Notes under the pieces: model-generated
Databases searched by the model: none
The model's input: the letters and a program-made list of their open reading frames with translations, nothing else
What the model was told of the DNA's origin: nothing
Position numbers and translations under genes: made by a program
Part shown: positions 53,962 through 62,053 of the stretch, one piece after another
Layout of the letters: every line of letters starts with the position of its first letter
How positions within the stretch are numbered: position 1 is the stretch's first letter
Assembly (NCBI GenBank): GCA_004173235.1
Contig: SEAC01000002.1
Location: forward strand, 248,001 to 312,000
DNA from: Chitinophagaceae bacterium
Lineage (GTDB): Bacteria; Bacteroidota; Bacteroidia; Chitinophagales; Chitinophagaceae
Direction: 5' to 3'
DNA length: 64,000 bases

Positions 53962-54001
53962 GCAACGCTTTGGTGAACAACTGAAGCGTTGCTCTTTTTT
54001 T
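53962..54001 (+). terminator. Terminator-like hairpin in the greA leader
   Basis: GCAACGCTT (53962-53970) pairs perfectly over 9 bp with AAGCGTTGC (53984-53992), followed by TCTTTTTTT. It lies between the -7 element and the ATG of greA, so it would act as an attenuator and give a short leader RNA of about 40 bases. It may also end the upstream dehydrogenase mRNA. Confidence 0.75.
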
Positions 54002-54021
54002 CACAAGTCAACCGAACGACC

Positions 54022-54495
54022 ATGAGTTTAGTGCAATACGTTACCAAGGAAACACTGGAGCAAATGCGCGCGGAACTGCAGCATATGAAAGGCGTTGAGC
54101 GCCCGGCAGCATCACGCGCCATTGCCGAAGCACGCGAAAAGGGAGACCTTCGTGAGAACGCCGAATACGATGCGGCCAAAGAGGCTCAGGGCCTCCTTGA
54201 GGCCAAGATCGCACAGCTGGAAGGCCAGATAGCCACGGCGCGCATCGTCGACGAATCAACCATCGACACATCGAAGGTTTCGATCCTTACCAAAGTAAAA
54301 GTAACCAACCTCGGCAGCAATAAGCAAGTGACTTACCAGATCGTATCGGAGAAGGAAGCCGACTTAAAGCTCGGAAAGATCTCTTCTACGTCGCCCATCG
54401 GCAAAGGCTTGCTGGGCAAGGCTGTTGGCGAGGTGGCCGAGGTGAGCGTGCCTGCAGGAACGATGAAATTCCGCGTGGAAGCGATCAGCGTATAG
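54022..54495 (+). CDS. greA: Transcription elongation factor GreA
   Basis: 157 aa from MSLVQYVTKETLEQM; the ATG at 53989 falls inside the hairpin. The N-terminal coiled coil carries the acidic tip in ENAEYDAAKE (about residues 43-52), followed by the C-terminal FKBP-like domain (ISSTSPIGKGLLGKAVGEVA). GreA rescues backtracked RNA polymerase. Its leader holds an attenuator-like hairpin, so expression may be feedback-controlled. Confidence 0.96.
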   Translation: MSLVQYVTKETLEQMRAELQHMKGVERPAASRAIAEAREKGDLRENAEYDAAKEAQGLLEAKIAQLEGQIATARIVDESTIDTSKVSILTKVKVTNLGSNKQVTYQIVSEKEADLKLGKISSTSPIGKGLLGKAVGEVAEVSVPAGTMKFRVEAISV

Positions 54496-54545
54496 GAATT
54501 ACACCGCAAGCAAATAGACTAAAAAAGAACTCGCTAAGAATGCAT

Positions 54546-54575
54546 AAATGTCCCGCGCAGGCGGGACATTTCTAT
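54546..54575 (+). terminator. Terminator after greA
   Basis: AATGTCCCGC, loop GCAG, GCGGGACATT, then TCTATT. A strong hairpin. Confidence 0.85.
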
Positions 54576-54648
54576 TATCCCCTTCGCGCGAAGTCCTTTT
54601 CTTCTTCCCTTCGCGGTTCCAACACATCTTCAACTTAACTTTCCTCGC

Positions 54649-55038
54649 ATGAGCATCTTCACGAAAATCATTGCCGGCGAAATTCCTTCTTACAAGATCG
54701 CCGAAGACGAGCGCTTCTTTGCTTTCCTCGACATTTTTCCGCTGCGTGAGGGCCACGTCCTGGTGATCCCGAAGATGGAAGTGGATAAGCTGTACGAGCT
54801 GCCGCAGGAATATCTTTCGGGGATGCTGCTGTTTGCCCAACCCATCGCGCGGGCCATCGAGAAAGCCTACGGCAAGCGTGTGGGCATGTCGGTGATCGGC
54901 ATCGAAGTGCCCCACGCGCACCTGCACCTGGTGCCCATCGCCTCGGCGAATGACATCAATTTTACGCAACCCAAACTGAAGCTGACGGAAGAAGAGCTGA
55001 AGGCAGGGCAGCAAAAGATCCTCGCGCATCTCCAATAG
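54649..55038 (+). CDS. HIT-family nucleotide hydrolase
   Basis: 129 aa. It begins MSIFTKIIAGEIPSYKI, the usual start of HIT proteins, and ends with the histidine triad PHAHLHLVP (about residues 87-95). HIT proteins cleave nucleoside phosphoramidates or dinucleotides; the exact substrate is not known. It stands 16 bp before the next gene. Confidence 0.94.
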   Translation: MSIFTKIIAGEIPSYKIAEDERFFAFLDIFPLREGHVLVIPKMEVDKLYELPQEYLSGMLLFAQPIARAIEKAYGKRVGMSVIGIEVPHAHLHLVPIASANDINFTQPKLKLTEEELKAGQQKILAHLQ

Positions 55039-55053
55039 TATTATCTTGATGTA

Positions 55054-55470
55054 ATGAAACGCATGGCACTCCTTTGTCTCGTTGCGATCCTCTCGTGCGC
55101 CGGCTTGTCGGCGCAAACGGCAACGCCCAGGCAACTGCCCGATGGCGACTGGGTGCTGGAAGAAGTAAACGACCTCGAAGGCTATGGCGTGGCGTTCACC
55201 AATCGTAGCACAGGCTTGCCGCCTGCTATCCCAGAGCTGCACGTAAGCGGTAGCACCGTGGATCTCATCACCAGGGAAAAAACATGGAAAGGTGCCTGGG
55301 CGATCCGCCAGGACAGCCTGTTCATCGAGCCCGGCGAAGGCATGCCTGCCCGTGCCTACTTCATTGCGGCCGCCGGGCCTAAAGAGATACGCCTGCGGAT
55401 GATGCAAAAGGAAATACTCGAGTTGATCTATCGCCGGAAGCCGGAGGCAGCACTGCCGCCGAAGCAGTAG
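55054..55470 (+). CDS. Small secreted lipocalin-like protein
   Basis: 138 aa. Signal peptide ends at LSAQ. The mature part reads as a beta barrel with GDWVLEEVNDLEG and KGAWAIRQDSLFIEPG, like small META or lipocalin-type domains; this is a shape resemblance only. Its stop codon lies inside a dispersed palindrome copy (55467). Function unknown. Confidence 0.7.
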   Translation: MKRMALLCLVAILSCAGLSAQTATPRQLPDGDWVLEEVNDLEGYGVAFTNRSTGLPPAIPELHVSGSTVDLITREKTWKGAWAIRQDSLFIEPGEGMPARAYFIAAAGPKEIRLRMMQKEILELIYRRKPEAALPPKQ

Positions 55471-55478
55471 AAATACGG
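55467..55478. repeat. Dispersed motif copy GTAGAAATACGG
   Basis: The TAG of this copy provides the stop codon of the small secreted protein gene. Plus-strand orientation. Confidence 0.75.
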
Positions 55479-55502
55479 TCATGGTTCGGCTGCGCTCACC
55501 AT

Positions 55503-55760
55503 GACAGGCAGCTTTCGCCGCCAATCGATACTGCTATTCGGAGCTTCATAAAGGCCGGGCATGTTCACCAAGACAGGCAGCTTTCGCCGCCAATCGATAC
55601 TGCCATTCGGAGCTTCATAAAGGCCGGGCACGTTACCAAGACAGGCAGCTTTCGCCGCCAATCGATACTGCTATTCGGAGCCGGGTATGTTCACCATGGC
55701 AGGCAGCTTTCGCCGCCAATCGATACTGCCATTCGGAGCTTCATGAAGGCCGGGCAGGTT
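55503..55760. repeat. Minisatellite: four copies of a 69-bp unit
   Basis: Copies begin at 55503, 55572, 55640 and 55698 with ACAGGCAGCTTTCGCCGCC followed by AATCGATACTGC. The unit is 68-69 bp; the third is 58 bp, missing GAGCTTCATAAAG-like bases. Units differ by a few point changes (CTATTCG or CCATTCG). The 401-bp gap (55471-55871) otherwise shows a REP-like hairpin but no gene. The reverse strand reads a 23-residue repeat without stops, likely by chance of length divisible by three. Confidence 0.85.
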
Positions 55761-55828
55761 CACCATGAATGGCACCTTCGCCGCAACACCGCTTTTTATG
55801 ATGGGCTTGCCGACGCATAAAGGAGGTG

Positions 55829-55865
55829 CCCCTGTCATCCTGAGCGCAGCCGAAGGGGACAGGGG
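55829..55865. repeat. REP-like hairpin (CCCCTGTC...GACAGGGG)
   Basis: Perfect 8-bp ends enclose CATCCTGAGCGCAGCCGAAG, which recurs with changes in the repeat at 8964-9027. It sits 7 bp after the 3' end of ruvC and may end it, though there is no T-run. Confidence 0.65.
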
Positions 55866-55871
55866 AGAGCA

Positions 55872-56462
55872 TTAGCCCATTCTCCCAGGGTTTGCCGCCA
55901 GGAAGCGGTCCCAGTCGGAGGCAGACTTTGCCTTGCGCGGGTTGCGCGCGCGCCCCGTGCTTTTGGTTGCCTGCGGGAGTCCGTCGGAGAAGTGGTGACA
56001 GATGGCCACGGCGAGGGCGTCGGTGGCGTCGAAGTATTTCGGCTGCTCGCCGATGTGCACAATGCGGTGCAGCATCTGCCACACCTGTTCTTTATCGGCA
56101 TTGCCGTTACCAGTGATGGCCTGCTTTACGCGCTTTGGCGAGTATTCGGTAACCGGTATGCCGCTGCTGATGGCCGCTGCGATGGCTACGCCCTGCGCAC
56201 GTCCGAGCTTGAGCATCGACTGCACGTTCTTGCCGAAGAACGGCGCCTCGATGGCGAAGGTGTGTGGCTTGTGCAGTTGCAGCAACTCGGTCACTTTTTG
56301 GTGAATGAGCTGCAGGCGCACATAGCTGTCTTCCTTCACGGGAAGCTTGAGCGCGTCGAGTTCCACCACGGTGAGTTGTGCGCCCGAAACGGCGAGCACA
56401 CTGTATCCCATGATGACGGTACCCGGGTCGATGCCGAGGATGATTTTCGGTTGATTTTGCAA
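55872..56462 (-). CDS. ruvC: Crossover junction endodeoxyribonuclease RuvC
   Basis: 196 aa using TTG at 56462 (no ATG lies just ahead of the domain; longer frames run into the divergent gene). Acidic active-site residues appear in GIDPGT, AIEAPFFGKN and DATDALAVA, as in RuvC. It resolves Holliday junctions. The C-terminus ends with a basic tail (GRARNPRKAK). It is divergent from the LPG-synthase-like gene, with only 22 bp between the two start codons. Confidence 0.93.
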   Translation of the reverse strand: MQNQPKIILGIDPGTVIMGYSVLAVSGAQLTVVELDALKLPVKEDSYVRLQLIHQKVTELLQLHKPHTFAIEAPFFGKNVQSMLKLGRAQGVAIAAAISSGIPVTEYSPKRVKQAITGNGNADKEQVWQMLHRIVHIGEQPKYFDATDALAVAICHHFSDGLPQATKSTGRARNPRKAKSASDWDRFLAANPGRMG

Positions 56463-56484
56463 GGGGGCGGTTATATTTACGGCG

Positions 56485-57480
56485 ATGCCGCTGGGTAAAA
56501 TTAGTAAAAAATTTAGCAATTGGTTTCTCGGTCCTTTGCTCTTTGCCTGGCTTAGCTGGTCCATCTGGCGGCAGGTGCAGCGGCAGCCGCATCTTTCGTC
56601 GGCTTGGAGCAGCCTGCGGGATACGTTCAGCGGCCCCAATGTGCTTTACCTGGTGGCGCTGCTGCTGCTGATGTTGTGCAACTGGGGCATCGAGGCCGTC
56701 AAATGGCGGATGCTGGTGGCGCCCGTGCAGCGCATCTCTTTCCTGCAATCGTTCAAGGCGGTGTTGTCGGGGGTTTCCTTCTCCATCAGCACGCCGAACA
56801 GGGTGGGCGAATACCTCGGGCGGATGCTGTACCTGCCCGAAGGCAAGCGGCTGAAGGTCATTGCGCTTACGCTGGTCGGTTCGCTGGCGCAGGTTCTGGT
56901 TACCTTGTGGGTTGCCCTCGCCGGCCTCCTCGCGCTGCGAGGCAAGTTGATCGACAGCGGACTCATTCATCCCATCGCCTACCAGTTCGGACTCTTCGGA
57001 TTGCTGTTGGTCTGCGTTATTTTAACATTGATTTATTTTAACGTTTCCGCACTGGAAAAGTGGCTGGAATCGTTGCTGCGCAAGGCTTCGTGGCTGCAAC
57101 TCGTGCACGCCCTTCAGGAATTCGGGATGCAACGGCTTGCCCGTTTACTGCTTCTATCCGTAGTACGTTATGCGGTCTTTGTGATACAGTACCTTTTAGC
57201 ATTTCGTTTGTTCTCGGTTACTGTATCATTGCTGCCCGCAGTAGGAGTGATGAGCCTGGTGTTCCTGGCCCTCGCCGTCATTCCAAGCGTGGTGCTGCTC
57301 GAAGTGGGTATCAGGGGCCAGGTGAGCCTCCAACTCATTGGCTTGTTTTCTGCCAATAGTTTGGGAATTTTACTTACCTCCGTTACGATCTGGCTGGTCA
57401 ACCTGGTGTTGCCGGCGCTGGCGGGCAGCATACTGATTTTAGGGATCAAAATCTTTAAGCAACGATATGAAGAAACTTAA
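56485..57480 (+). CDS. Lysylphosphatidylglycerol synthase TM-domain-like membrane protein
   Basis: 331 aa, about eight helices. FKAVLSGVSFSISTPNRVGE and the later LLEVGIRGQVSLQLIG are typical of the UPF0104/MprF-type membrane domain, which flips or handles lipids. Substrate unknown. It overlaps the DUF3108 gene by 14 bp. Confidence 0.85.
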   Translation: MPLGKISKKFSNWFLGPLLFAWLSWSIWRQVQRQPHLSSAWSSLRDTFSGPNVLYLVALLLLMLCNWGIEAVKWRMLVAPVQRISFLQSFKAVLSGVSFSISTPNRVGEYLGRMLYLPEGKRLKVIALTLVGSLAQVLVTLWVALAGLLALRGKLIDSGLIHPIAYQFGLFGLLLVCVILTLIYFNVSALEKWLESLLRKASWLQLVHALQEFGMQRLARLLLLSVVRYAVFVIQYLLAFRLFSVTVSLLPAVGVMSLVFLALAVIPSVVLLEVGIRGQVSLQLIGLFSANSLGILLTSVTIWLVNLVLPALAGSILILGIKIFKQRYEET

Positions 57481-58303
57481 ACCAATACTTTTCGCTACGG
57501 GCGCCAGCCTCCTGTTCGTGGGCGGGCACGCCGGCCGTGTGGAGCAACAGCAGGCGCCGGTGGGCACCGTCAACGATTTCTGCTCCACCCGTAATACTAC
57601 GTTCCAGGATGGCGAGGTGCTTACCTACAACGTTTACTATTCCATCATCGGCATTTACGTGCAGGCGGCCAACGCCACCATCAACGTGAATGCGGAGCGC
57701 CTCAATAACAAGCCGGTCTATCACATCACCGCTACGGGGAAGACCACCAGCTCGCTGGAGTGGATCTCGAAGGTGAACGACCGCTACGAGACCTTTGTAG
57801 ATACGGGCACGCTGCAGCCCTACAAGTTTGTGCGCAACCTGCAGGAAGATTCGTACCGCAAGTTCGAGACAGTCACTTTCAACCGCTCGGCCAACACGGC
57901 CATCACCAACGATGGGGTGTTCAAGGTGCCCGGCTGCGTACAGGACGTGATGAGCTCGCTTTACTACGCGCGCAACATCAACTTCGACGCCTACAAGCCC
58001 GGCGACAAGATCACGTTCAATATGTTCATCGATAACGAGGTGTACAACATGTATATCCGTTACGAAGGCAAGGATAATATCAAGACCAAGTACGGTAAGT
58101 TTCGCGCCATCAAATTCAAGCCGCTGCTGATCAAAGGCACTGTGTTTGAAGGCGGTGAGAAGATGACCATCTGGGTAAGCGATGATGAGAACCGCATTCC
58201 CCTGCGCGTTGAAACGCCGCTCAAGGTGGGCTCCGTGAAAGTGGATATGATGGGATACCAGAATCTGCGTTACCCGCTTTCGAGTTTGAAAAGCCTTAGA
58301 TAA
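57467..58303 (+). CDS. DUF3108 domain protein
   Basis: 278 aa, secreted (weak signal FATGASLLFVGGHAG). It has the DUF3108 pattern FQDGEVLTYNVYYSIIG, FVRNLQEDSYRKFETV, and IWVSDDENRIPLRVETP at the end. The family is periplasmic and of unknown function, sometimes linked to envelope glycan or LPS genes. It overlaps the upstream gene by 14 bp and ends in a perfect terminator. Confidence 0.9.
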   Translation: MKKLKPILFATGASLLFVGGHAGRVEQQQAPVGTVNDFCSTRNTTFQDGEVLTYNVYYSIIGIYVQAANATINVNAERLNNKPVYHITATGKTTSSLEWISKVNDRYETFVDTGTLQPYKFVRNLQEDSYRKFETVTFNRSANTAITNDGVFKVPGCVQDVMSSLYYARNINFDAYKPGDKITFNMFIDNEVYNMYIRYEGKDNIKTKYGKFRAIKFKPLLIKGTVFEGGEKMTIWVSDDENRIPLRVETPLKVGSVKVDMMGYQNLRYPLSSLKSLR

Positions 58304-58334
58304 AAGTAAACCCGCCATTGGCGGGTTTACTTTT
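58302..58334 (+). terminator. Terminator after the DUF3108 gene
   Basis: AAAAGTAAACCCGCC pairs over 15 bp with GGCGGGTTTACTTTT around ATT. Very strong; it begins inside the stop codon. Confidence 0.93.
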
Positions 58335-58337
58335 GGA

Positions 58338-58430
58338 CAAATATTCAATTTACAATGCTCAATGTGCAATGTTCAAGGGAGCGCCCCATTTGAAAATTGA
58401 GTGTTGGGTGTTGATTATTGAAAATTTCTT
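58338..58430. repeat. Stuttered inverted repeat (CAATGTTCAA / TTGAAAATTG family)
   Basis: Words CAATTTACAATG, CTCAATGTGCAATGTTCAA on the left face TTGAAAATTGAGTGTTGGG, GTTGATTATTGAAAATTT on the right. They are imperfect reverse complements with AT-rich stuttering. No gene. Confidence 0.65.
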
Positions 58431-59289
58431 AGAGCTCCACCAGCGAGAACTCCCTCCCCATACGTATCCCTTTCTCCGTTTGCACCAGCTCGCAGCATTC
58501 GCGCTGGTGGTCGTGCTCGAAAAAGAGGACGTAGTCGTTAGCGGCCGCCTCCTGCAGGAAGCTTTTCTTTTCGCCCAGGGTGGTAAGCGGGCGCGTGTCG
58601 TAGGCCATCACGTACGGGATAGGAATGTGGCCCGAAGAAGGCAGGAGGTCGGCCATGTACACGATCGTTCGGCCCTTGTAGCGCAGTTGCGGCAGCATCA
58701 TCTTTTCGGTGTGCCCGCTCACGAAGCGCACATCCATATTGTTGGTGAATGATGTGGATGCCAGCTTTCCGTCGCTGCTGTCGGGCGTTTCCACAAACTT
58801 CAGCTGACCGCTTTCCTGGATCGGCAGGATGTTTTCTTTCAGGAACGAAGCCTTCTCGCGATCGTTGGGCTGCACGGCCCATTGCCAGTGTGCGGCATTG
58901 CTCCAATACGTTGCATTCTGAAATGCCGGCACCAACTTGTCGCCCTGCCGCTCGATGGAGCCGCCGCAGTGATCGAAGTGCAGGTGGGTGAGAAAGACAT
59001 CTGTGATGTCGCTGCGCTGAAAGCCTTGTGCAGCAAGACTCTTATCGAGCGTGTCGTCGCCGTGCAGGAAGTAGTGGCCAAAGAACTTTGCATCCTGCTT
59101 GTTGCCGATGCCATTGTCTACGAGGATGAGGCGGCCCTCGTCTTCGATGAGCAGGCACCGCATCGCCCAGGTACACATATTGTTCTCGTCGGGCGTATTT
59201 AGTTTCTGCCAGATGCTTTTGGGCACCACGCCAAACATGGCGCCGCCATCAAGTTTGAAGTTGCCTGTATTTATACTGTAGAGCGTCAT
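58429..59289 (-). CDS. MBL-fold metallo-hydrolase
   Basis: 286 aa. Zinc motif THLHFDHCGG (about residues 101-110), further ligands SGHTEKM and the Asp/His near the C-terminus (MADLLPSSGH, FFEHDHQREC). It resembles the lactonase or alkylsulfatase-like branch of the superfamily; the substrate cannot be told. The gap to the next gene (59290-59378) is low-complexity GGGGTAATGGG. Confidence 0.9.
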   Translation of the reverse strand: MTLYSINTGNFKLDGGAMFGVVPKSIWQKLNTPDENNMCTWAMRCLLIEDEGRLILVDNGIGNKQDAKFFGHYFLHGDDTLDKSLAAQGFQRSDITDVFLTHLHFDHCGGSIERQGDKLVPAFQNATYWSNAAHWQWAVQPNDREKASFLKENILPIQESGQLKFVETPDSSDGKLASTSFTNNMDVRFVSGHTEKMMLPQLRYKGRTIVYMADLLPSSGHIPIPYVMAYDTRPLTTLGEKKSFLQEAAANDYVLFFEHDHQRECCELVQTEKGIRMGREFSLVEL

Positions 59290-59378
59290 GGGGTAATGGG
59301 GTAATGGGTGATTTGCTGATGTGCTAATAGGTAAAGGTCCTCCCCTTCCCTTTGGGAAGGGGTTGGGGGATGGGTCGA

Positions 59379-60731
59379 CTACAAACTTTGCCTTTGCTTC
59401 GCCAACGTTGCGATCAGGCCGATGGCGCCGAGAATGAAAAATACGATCAATGCCAGCACGGAATTGCGCATGTTGCCGGTGGCTTCCTGCACCAGGCCGA
59501 ACGAAAGCATGCCGATGACTATGGCCACTTTCTCCGTGACATCGTAGAAGGAGAAGAAGGAGGCGGTATCGTGCGTGGGGGGCATTATCTTGGCGTACGT
59601 GCTGCGGCTGAGGCTCTGAATGCCGCCCATCACGAGTCCCACGATGGTTGCGATGATGTAAAACTGCGTTTCGGTGGTGGTGAAGTAGGCCGCAATGCAG
59701 ATGCCGATCCAGAGTATGACCACGAACAGCAGCACTTGGAAGTTGCCGAAGCGCTCCGACAGCCTGGCCATCAGGTAGGCACCCGCGATGGCCACCAGCT
59801 GGATAATGAGGATGCAGGCTATGAGCTTCGAAGTAGGCAGTTGCAGCACCTGGCTGCCAAAGAGCGTAGCCGCGAGCATTACCGTTTGCACTCCCATGCT
59901 ATAAAAGAAGAAAGACGCGAGGTAGCGCTTGAGCACCGGCATGCTGCCCGCCTGTCGCGCCACTTTGCGCAACTCGTTGAACCCGCTCGTAAAGATGTTG
60001 CGGCGGCTGCCATCGCCGTTGCCCCTGCCTTTCGGAAGCACGCGGAAGGCGATCTGCGCAAAGCCCATCCACCATAAACCCACGAGCAGGAAGGAAAGGC
60101 GCGATGCCGAGCCCTCATCTTTCAAACCGAAAATTCCTGGCTTCAGCACAAACACGAAGCAGATGATCTGCAACAACACCGAGCCGATATAGCCGAAAGA
60201 GAAGCCACGCGCCGAAACCCGGTCCTGGTCTGCCTCCGCAGCGATCTCGGGCAGGTAGGAATTGTAAAATACAAGTGAGCCGCAATAGCCGATGGCCGCA
60301 AGTATGCAGCAAACGATCCCGAGCGTGAGCGTGTCGCCGGTGAATGCATACAACGTGCAACAGGCAATGCCGCCGAGGTAACAGAAGAATTGCATGAACC
60401 GCTTCTTGTTGCCCCGGTAGTCGGCGATCGAAGAAAGGATCGGAGAGAGGAGTGCGATGACGAGGTAGGCAAACGCAATGGCGTAGTTATACAGGGATGC
60501 GCTTTCGAACGTGCGGCCGAGGAAGCGCACATCGTGGCTCAATACGTTGCCGCCATCGTCTTTGAGCGTGGTGATGGCATCGTAATATGCGGGAAAGATG
60601 GTGGAGGTGATGACGAGGTTGTAGGCACTGTTGGCCCAGTCGTACATCGCCCAGCCGTTGATCACTTTTTTGGGTGCCGTGCGGGTCACCCGGGCATCAA
60701 GGTCAAGCGCGGTTGCGGCCGTCGTTTCCAT
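59379..60731 (-). CDS. MFS transporter, UMF1/Atg22-like
   Basis: 450 aa, about 12 helices. The start MYDWANSAYNLVITSTIFPAY, met after INGWA, is typical of the UMF1 branch. A cytoplasmic loop of charged residues (KGRGNGDGSRRNIFTSGF) lies mid-protein. The substrate is unknown; the yeast relative exports amino acids from the vacuole. Confidence 0.9.
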   Translation of the reverse strand: METTAATALDLDARVTRTAPKKVINGWAMYDWANSAYNLVITSTIFPAYYDAITTLKDDGGNVLSHDVRFLGRTFESASLYNYAIAFAYLVIALLSPILSSIADYRGNKKRFMQFFCYLGGIACCTLYAFTGDTLTLGIVCCILAAIGYCGSLVFYNSYLPEIAAEADQDRVSARGFSFGYIGSVLLQIICFVFVLKPGIFGLKDEGSASRLSFLLVGLWWMGFAQIAFRVLPKGRGNGDGSRRNIFTSGFNELRKVARQAGSMPVLKRYLASFFFYSMGVQTVMLAATLFGSQVLQLPTSKLIACILIIQLVAIAGAYLMARLSERFGNFQVLLFVVILWIGICIAAYFTTTETQFYIIATIVGLVMGGIQSLSRSTYAKIMPPTHDTASFFSFYDVTEKVAIVIGMLSFGLVQEATGNMRNSVLALIVFFILGAIGLIATLAKQRQSL

Positions 60732-60775
60732 TCAGCAGGTTTTGAGGCTTAAATGTAGGCAATGCCGGGGTAAGG

Positions 60776-61648
60776 TCAGAGCTTGCCCATGGCAATCAGC
60801 GCCAGCAGGATGATTCCAAGCACGATGCGGTAGATGCCGAAGAAGCGGAAACCGTACCGCTTGAGCACGGCGATGAAGAATTTGATAGCGATGAGCGCCA
60901 CAACGAACGCCACCACGTTGCCCACGAGGAATGCTTTGCTGTTCTCGGGCGTAGCCATGATCAGCTCGTAGCCTTTTTGCTTCACGCCCCCGGCGACGTC
61001 CCACTTTTTCAGAAACACAGAGTAGAGCGTAGCGGCTGCCATGGTGGGCACGGCAAGGAAGAACGAAAATTCGGCCGCGAAGTTGCGGGTGAGGCGCTGC
61101 TGCATGCCGCCGATGATGGAGGCTGCCGAGCGGCTTACGCCCGGCACCATGGCCAGCACCTGCCAGAAGCCGATGATCAGCGATTTTTTATACGTAAGAT
61201 GCTGGTCGGCCTCGATCAGTTCGCTTGGCATCGTTTCGGCAGCAAGGAGGTCGGGACGCGGCGCTGCCACGGGTTGCTGAAAGAGGCGATCGATGAACAG
61301 GAGCACGATGCCGCCGATCAGCAGGCTGGCTGCTACGATCAGCTGGCTCGAAAGCATCGCATCGATAGCATCGTTGAAAAGAAAACCGAACAACAGCGCA
61401 GGAAGCACGCCCACAGCCAGTTTTGCATAAAACTGCCAGTGCGTGAACTGGAAGAATTTGCGCCAGTACACGAGCACTACGGCGAGGATCGCACCGAGCT
61501 GGATGGCCACCTCGAACAGTTTCGTGAAAGCGCTTTCGTCGATGCCCAGAAACGACGAGGTGATGATCATATGGCCCGTAGAAGATACGGGGAGGAACTC
61601 GGTGATGCCTTCCACGACGGCGATCACGATGGCTTCAAAAAGGGTCAT
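60776..61648 (-). CDS. uppP: Undecaprenyl-diphosphatase
   Basis: 290 aa, slightly longer than the usual 265-275. Motifs EGITEFLPVSSTGH (about residues 14-27) and PGVSRSAASIIGG are the active-site loops of BacA/UppP. It recycles the lipid carrier of cell-wall synthesis. A dispersed palindrome (15-bp form) sits in its 5' part. It overlaps the DUF3098 gene by 4 bp. Confidence 0.95.
   Translation of the reverse strand: MTLFEAIVIAVVEGITEFLPVSSTGHMIITSSFLGIDESAFTKLFEVAIQLGAILAVVLVYWRKFFQFTHWQFYAKLAVGVLPALLFGFLFNDAIDAMLSSQLIVAASLLIGGIVLLFIDRLFQQPVAAPRPDLLAAETMPSELIEADQHLTYKKSLIIGFWQVLAMVPGVSRSAASIIGGMQQRLTRNFAAEFSFFLAVPTMAAATLYSVFLKKWDVAGGVKQKGYELIMATPENSKAFLVGNVVAFVVALIAIKFFIAVLKRYGFRFFGIYRIVLGIILLALIAMGKL
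61576..61590. repeat. Dispersed palindrome, 15-bp form CCGTAGAAGATACGG, inside uppP
   Basis: CCGTA and TACGG arms with a 5-base spacer GAAGA. In plus-strand orientation although uppP is on the minus strand. Lies in the motif codons for VSSTGH. Confidence 0.6.
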
Positions 61649-61932
61649 GCGGCGGGATCGCTTTTGCGCGGACGGCGAAAGATGGCGTAGATCTCGATCA
61701 CCAGGCCGATGAGGATGACGATGGGGGCTACGGTGATGCGCGTTTTGCTATACACTTCGTCTTTGTTGAAGACGTTGGGATCTGTGCTGCCGCCACCCGA
61801 CATCAGGACGAACCCGGCGATGATCACGGCAGCGCCGATGCCCATCCAGAGCAGGTTATCGCGGCCAAACAACGGTTTGTCGCTCAGGCGCAATTCTTCA
61901 CGGGCAGTGCGGGGGCGGGGAGAGGTAGCCAT
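61645..61932 (-). CDS. DUF3098 membrane protein
   Basis: 95 aa, two helices (LLWMGIGAAVIIAGFVLM and ITVAPIVILIGLVIEIYAIF) with the DUF3098 pattern FGRDNLLWMGIG and DPNVFNKDEVYS. Found with ftsX and uppP in many Bacteroidota; function unknown. It overlaps uppP by 4 bp, so the two are translated together. Confidence 0.88.
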   Translation of the reverse strand: MATSPRPRTAREELRLSDKPLFGRDNLLWMGIGAAVIIAGFVLMSGGGSTDPNVFNKDEVYSKTRITVAPIVILIGLVIEIYAIFRRPRKSDPAA

Positions 61933-61949
61933 AAGGGGGGCAAGTTAAA

Positions 61950-62053
61950 TAGAATATCGAATAATGAATTTTGAATAATGAATTTCGAAATTTGTGGGGA
62001 ATCGCTACTTCAACATTCGACATTCCTTGTTCGAAATTCGATATTCAATAGAG
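61950..62053. repeat. Stuttered inverted repeat (GAATATCGAATAATGAA / TTCGAAATTCGATATTC)
   Basis: AATAGAATATCGAATAATGA and GAATTTCGAAATTTG on the left face CATTCCTTGTTCGAAATTCG and ATATTCAATAG on the right. GAATATCGAA and its reverse complement TTCGATATTC are exact. It lies between ftsX and DUF3098; the AT content is far above the neighbours. The right end overlaps the last codons of ftsX. Confidence 0.7.

Noticed and set aside
55479-55661. Minus-strand 60-residue repeat protein in the minisatellite
   Set aside because: The 69-bp unit is divisible by three, so an open repeat frame arises by chance; no promoter, and the third unit breaks the period.
55503-55760. CRISPR array
   Set aside because: The units are directly joined without unique spacers, and there are no cas genes.
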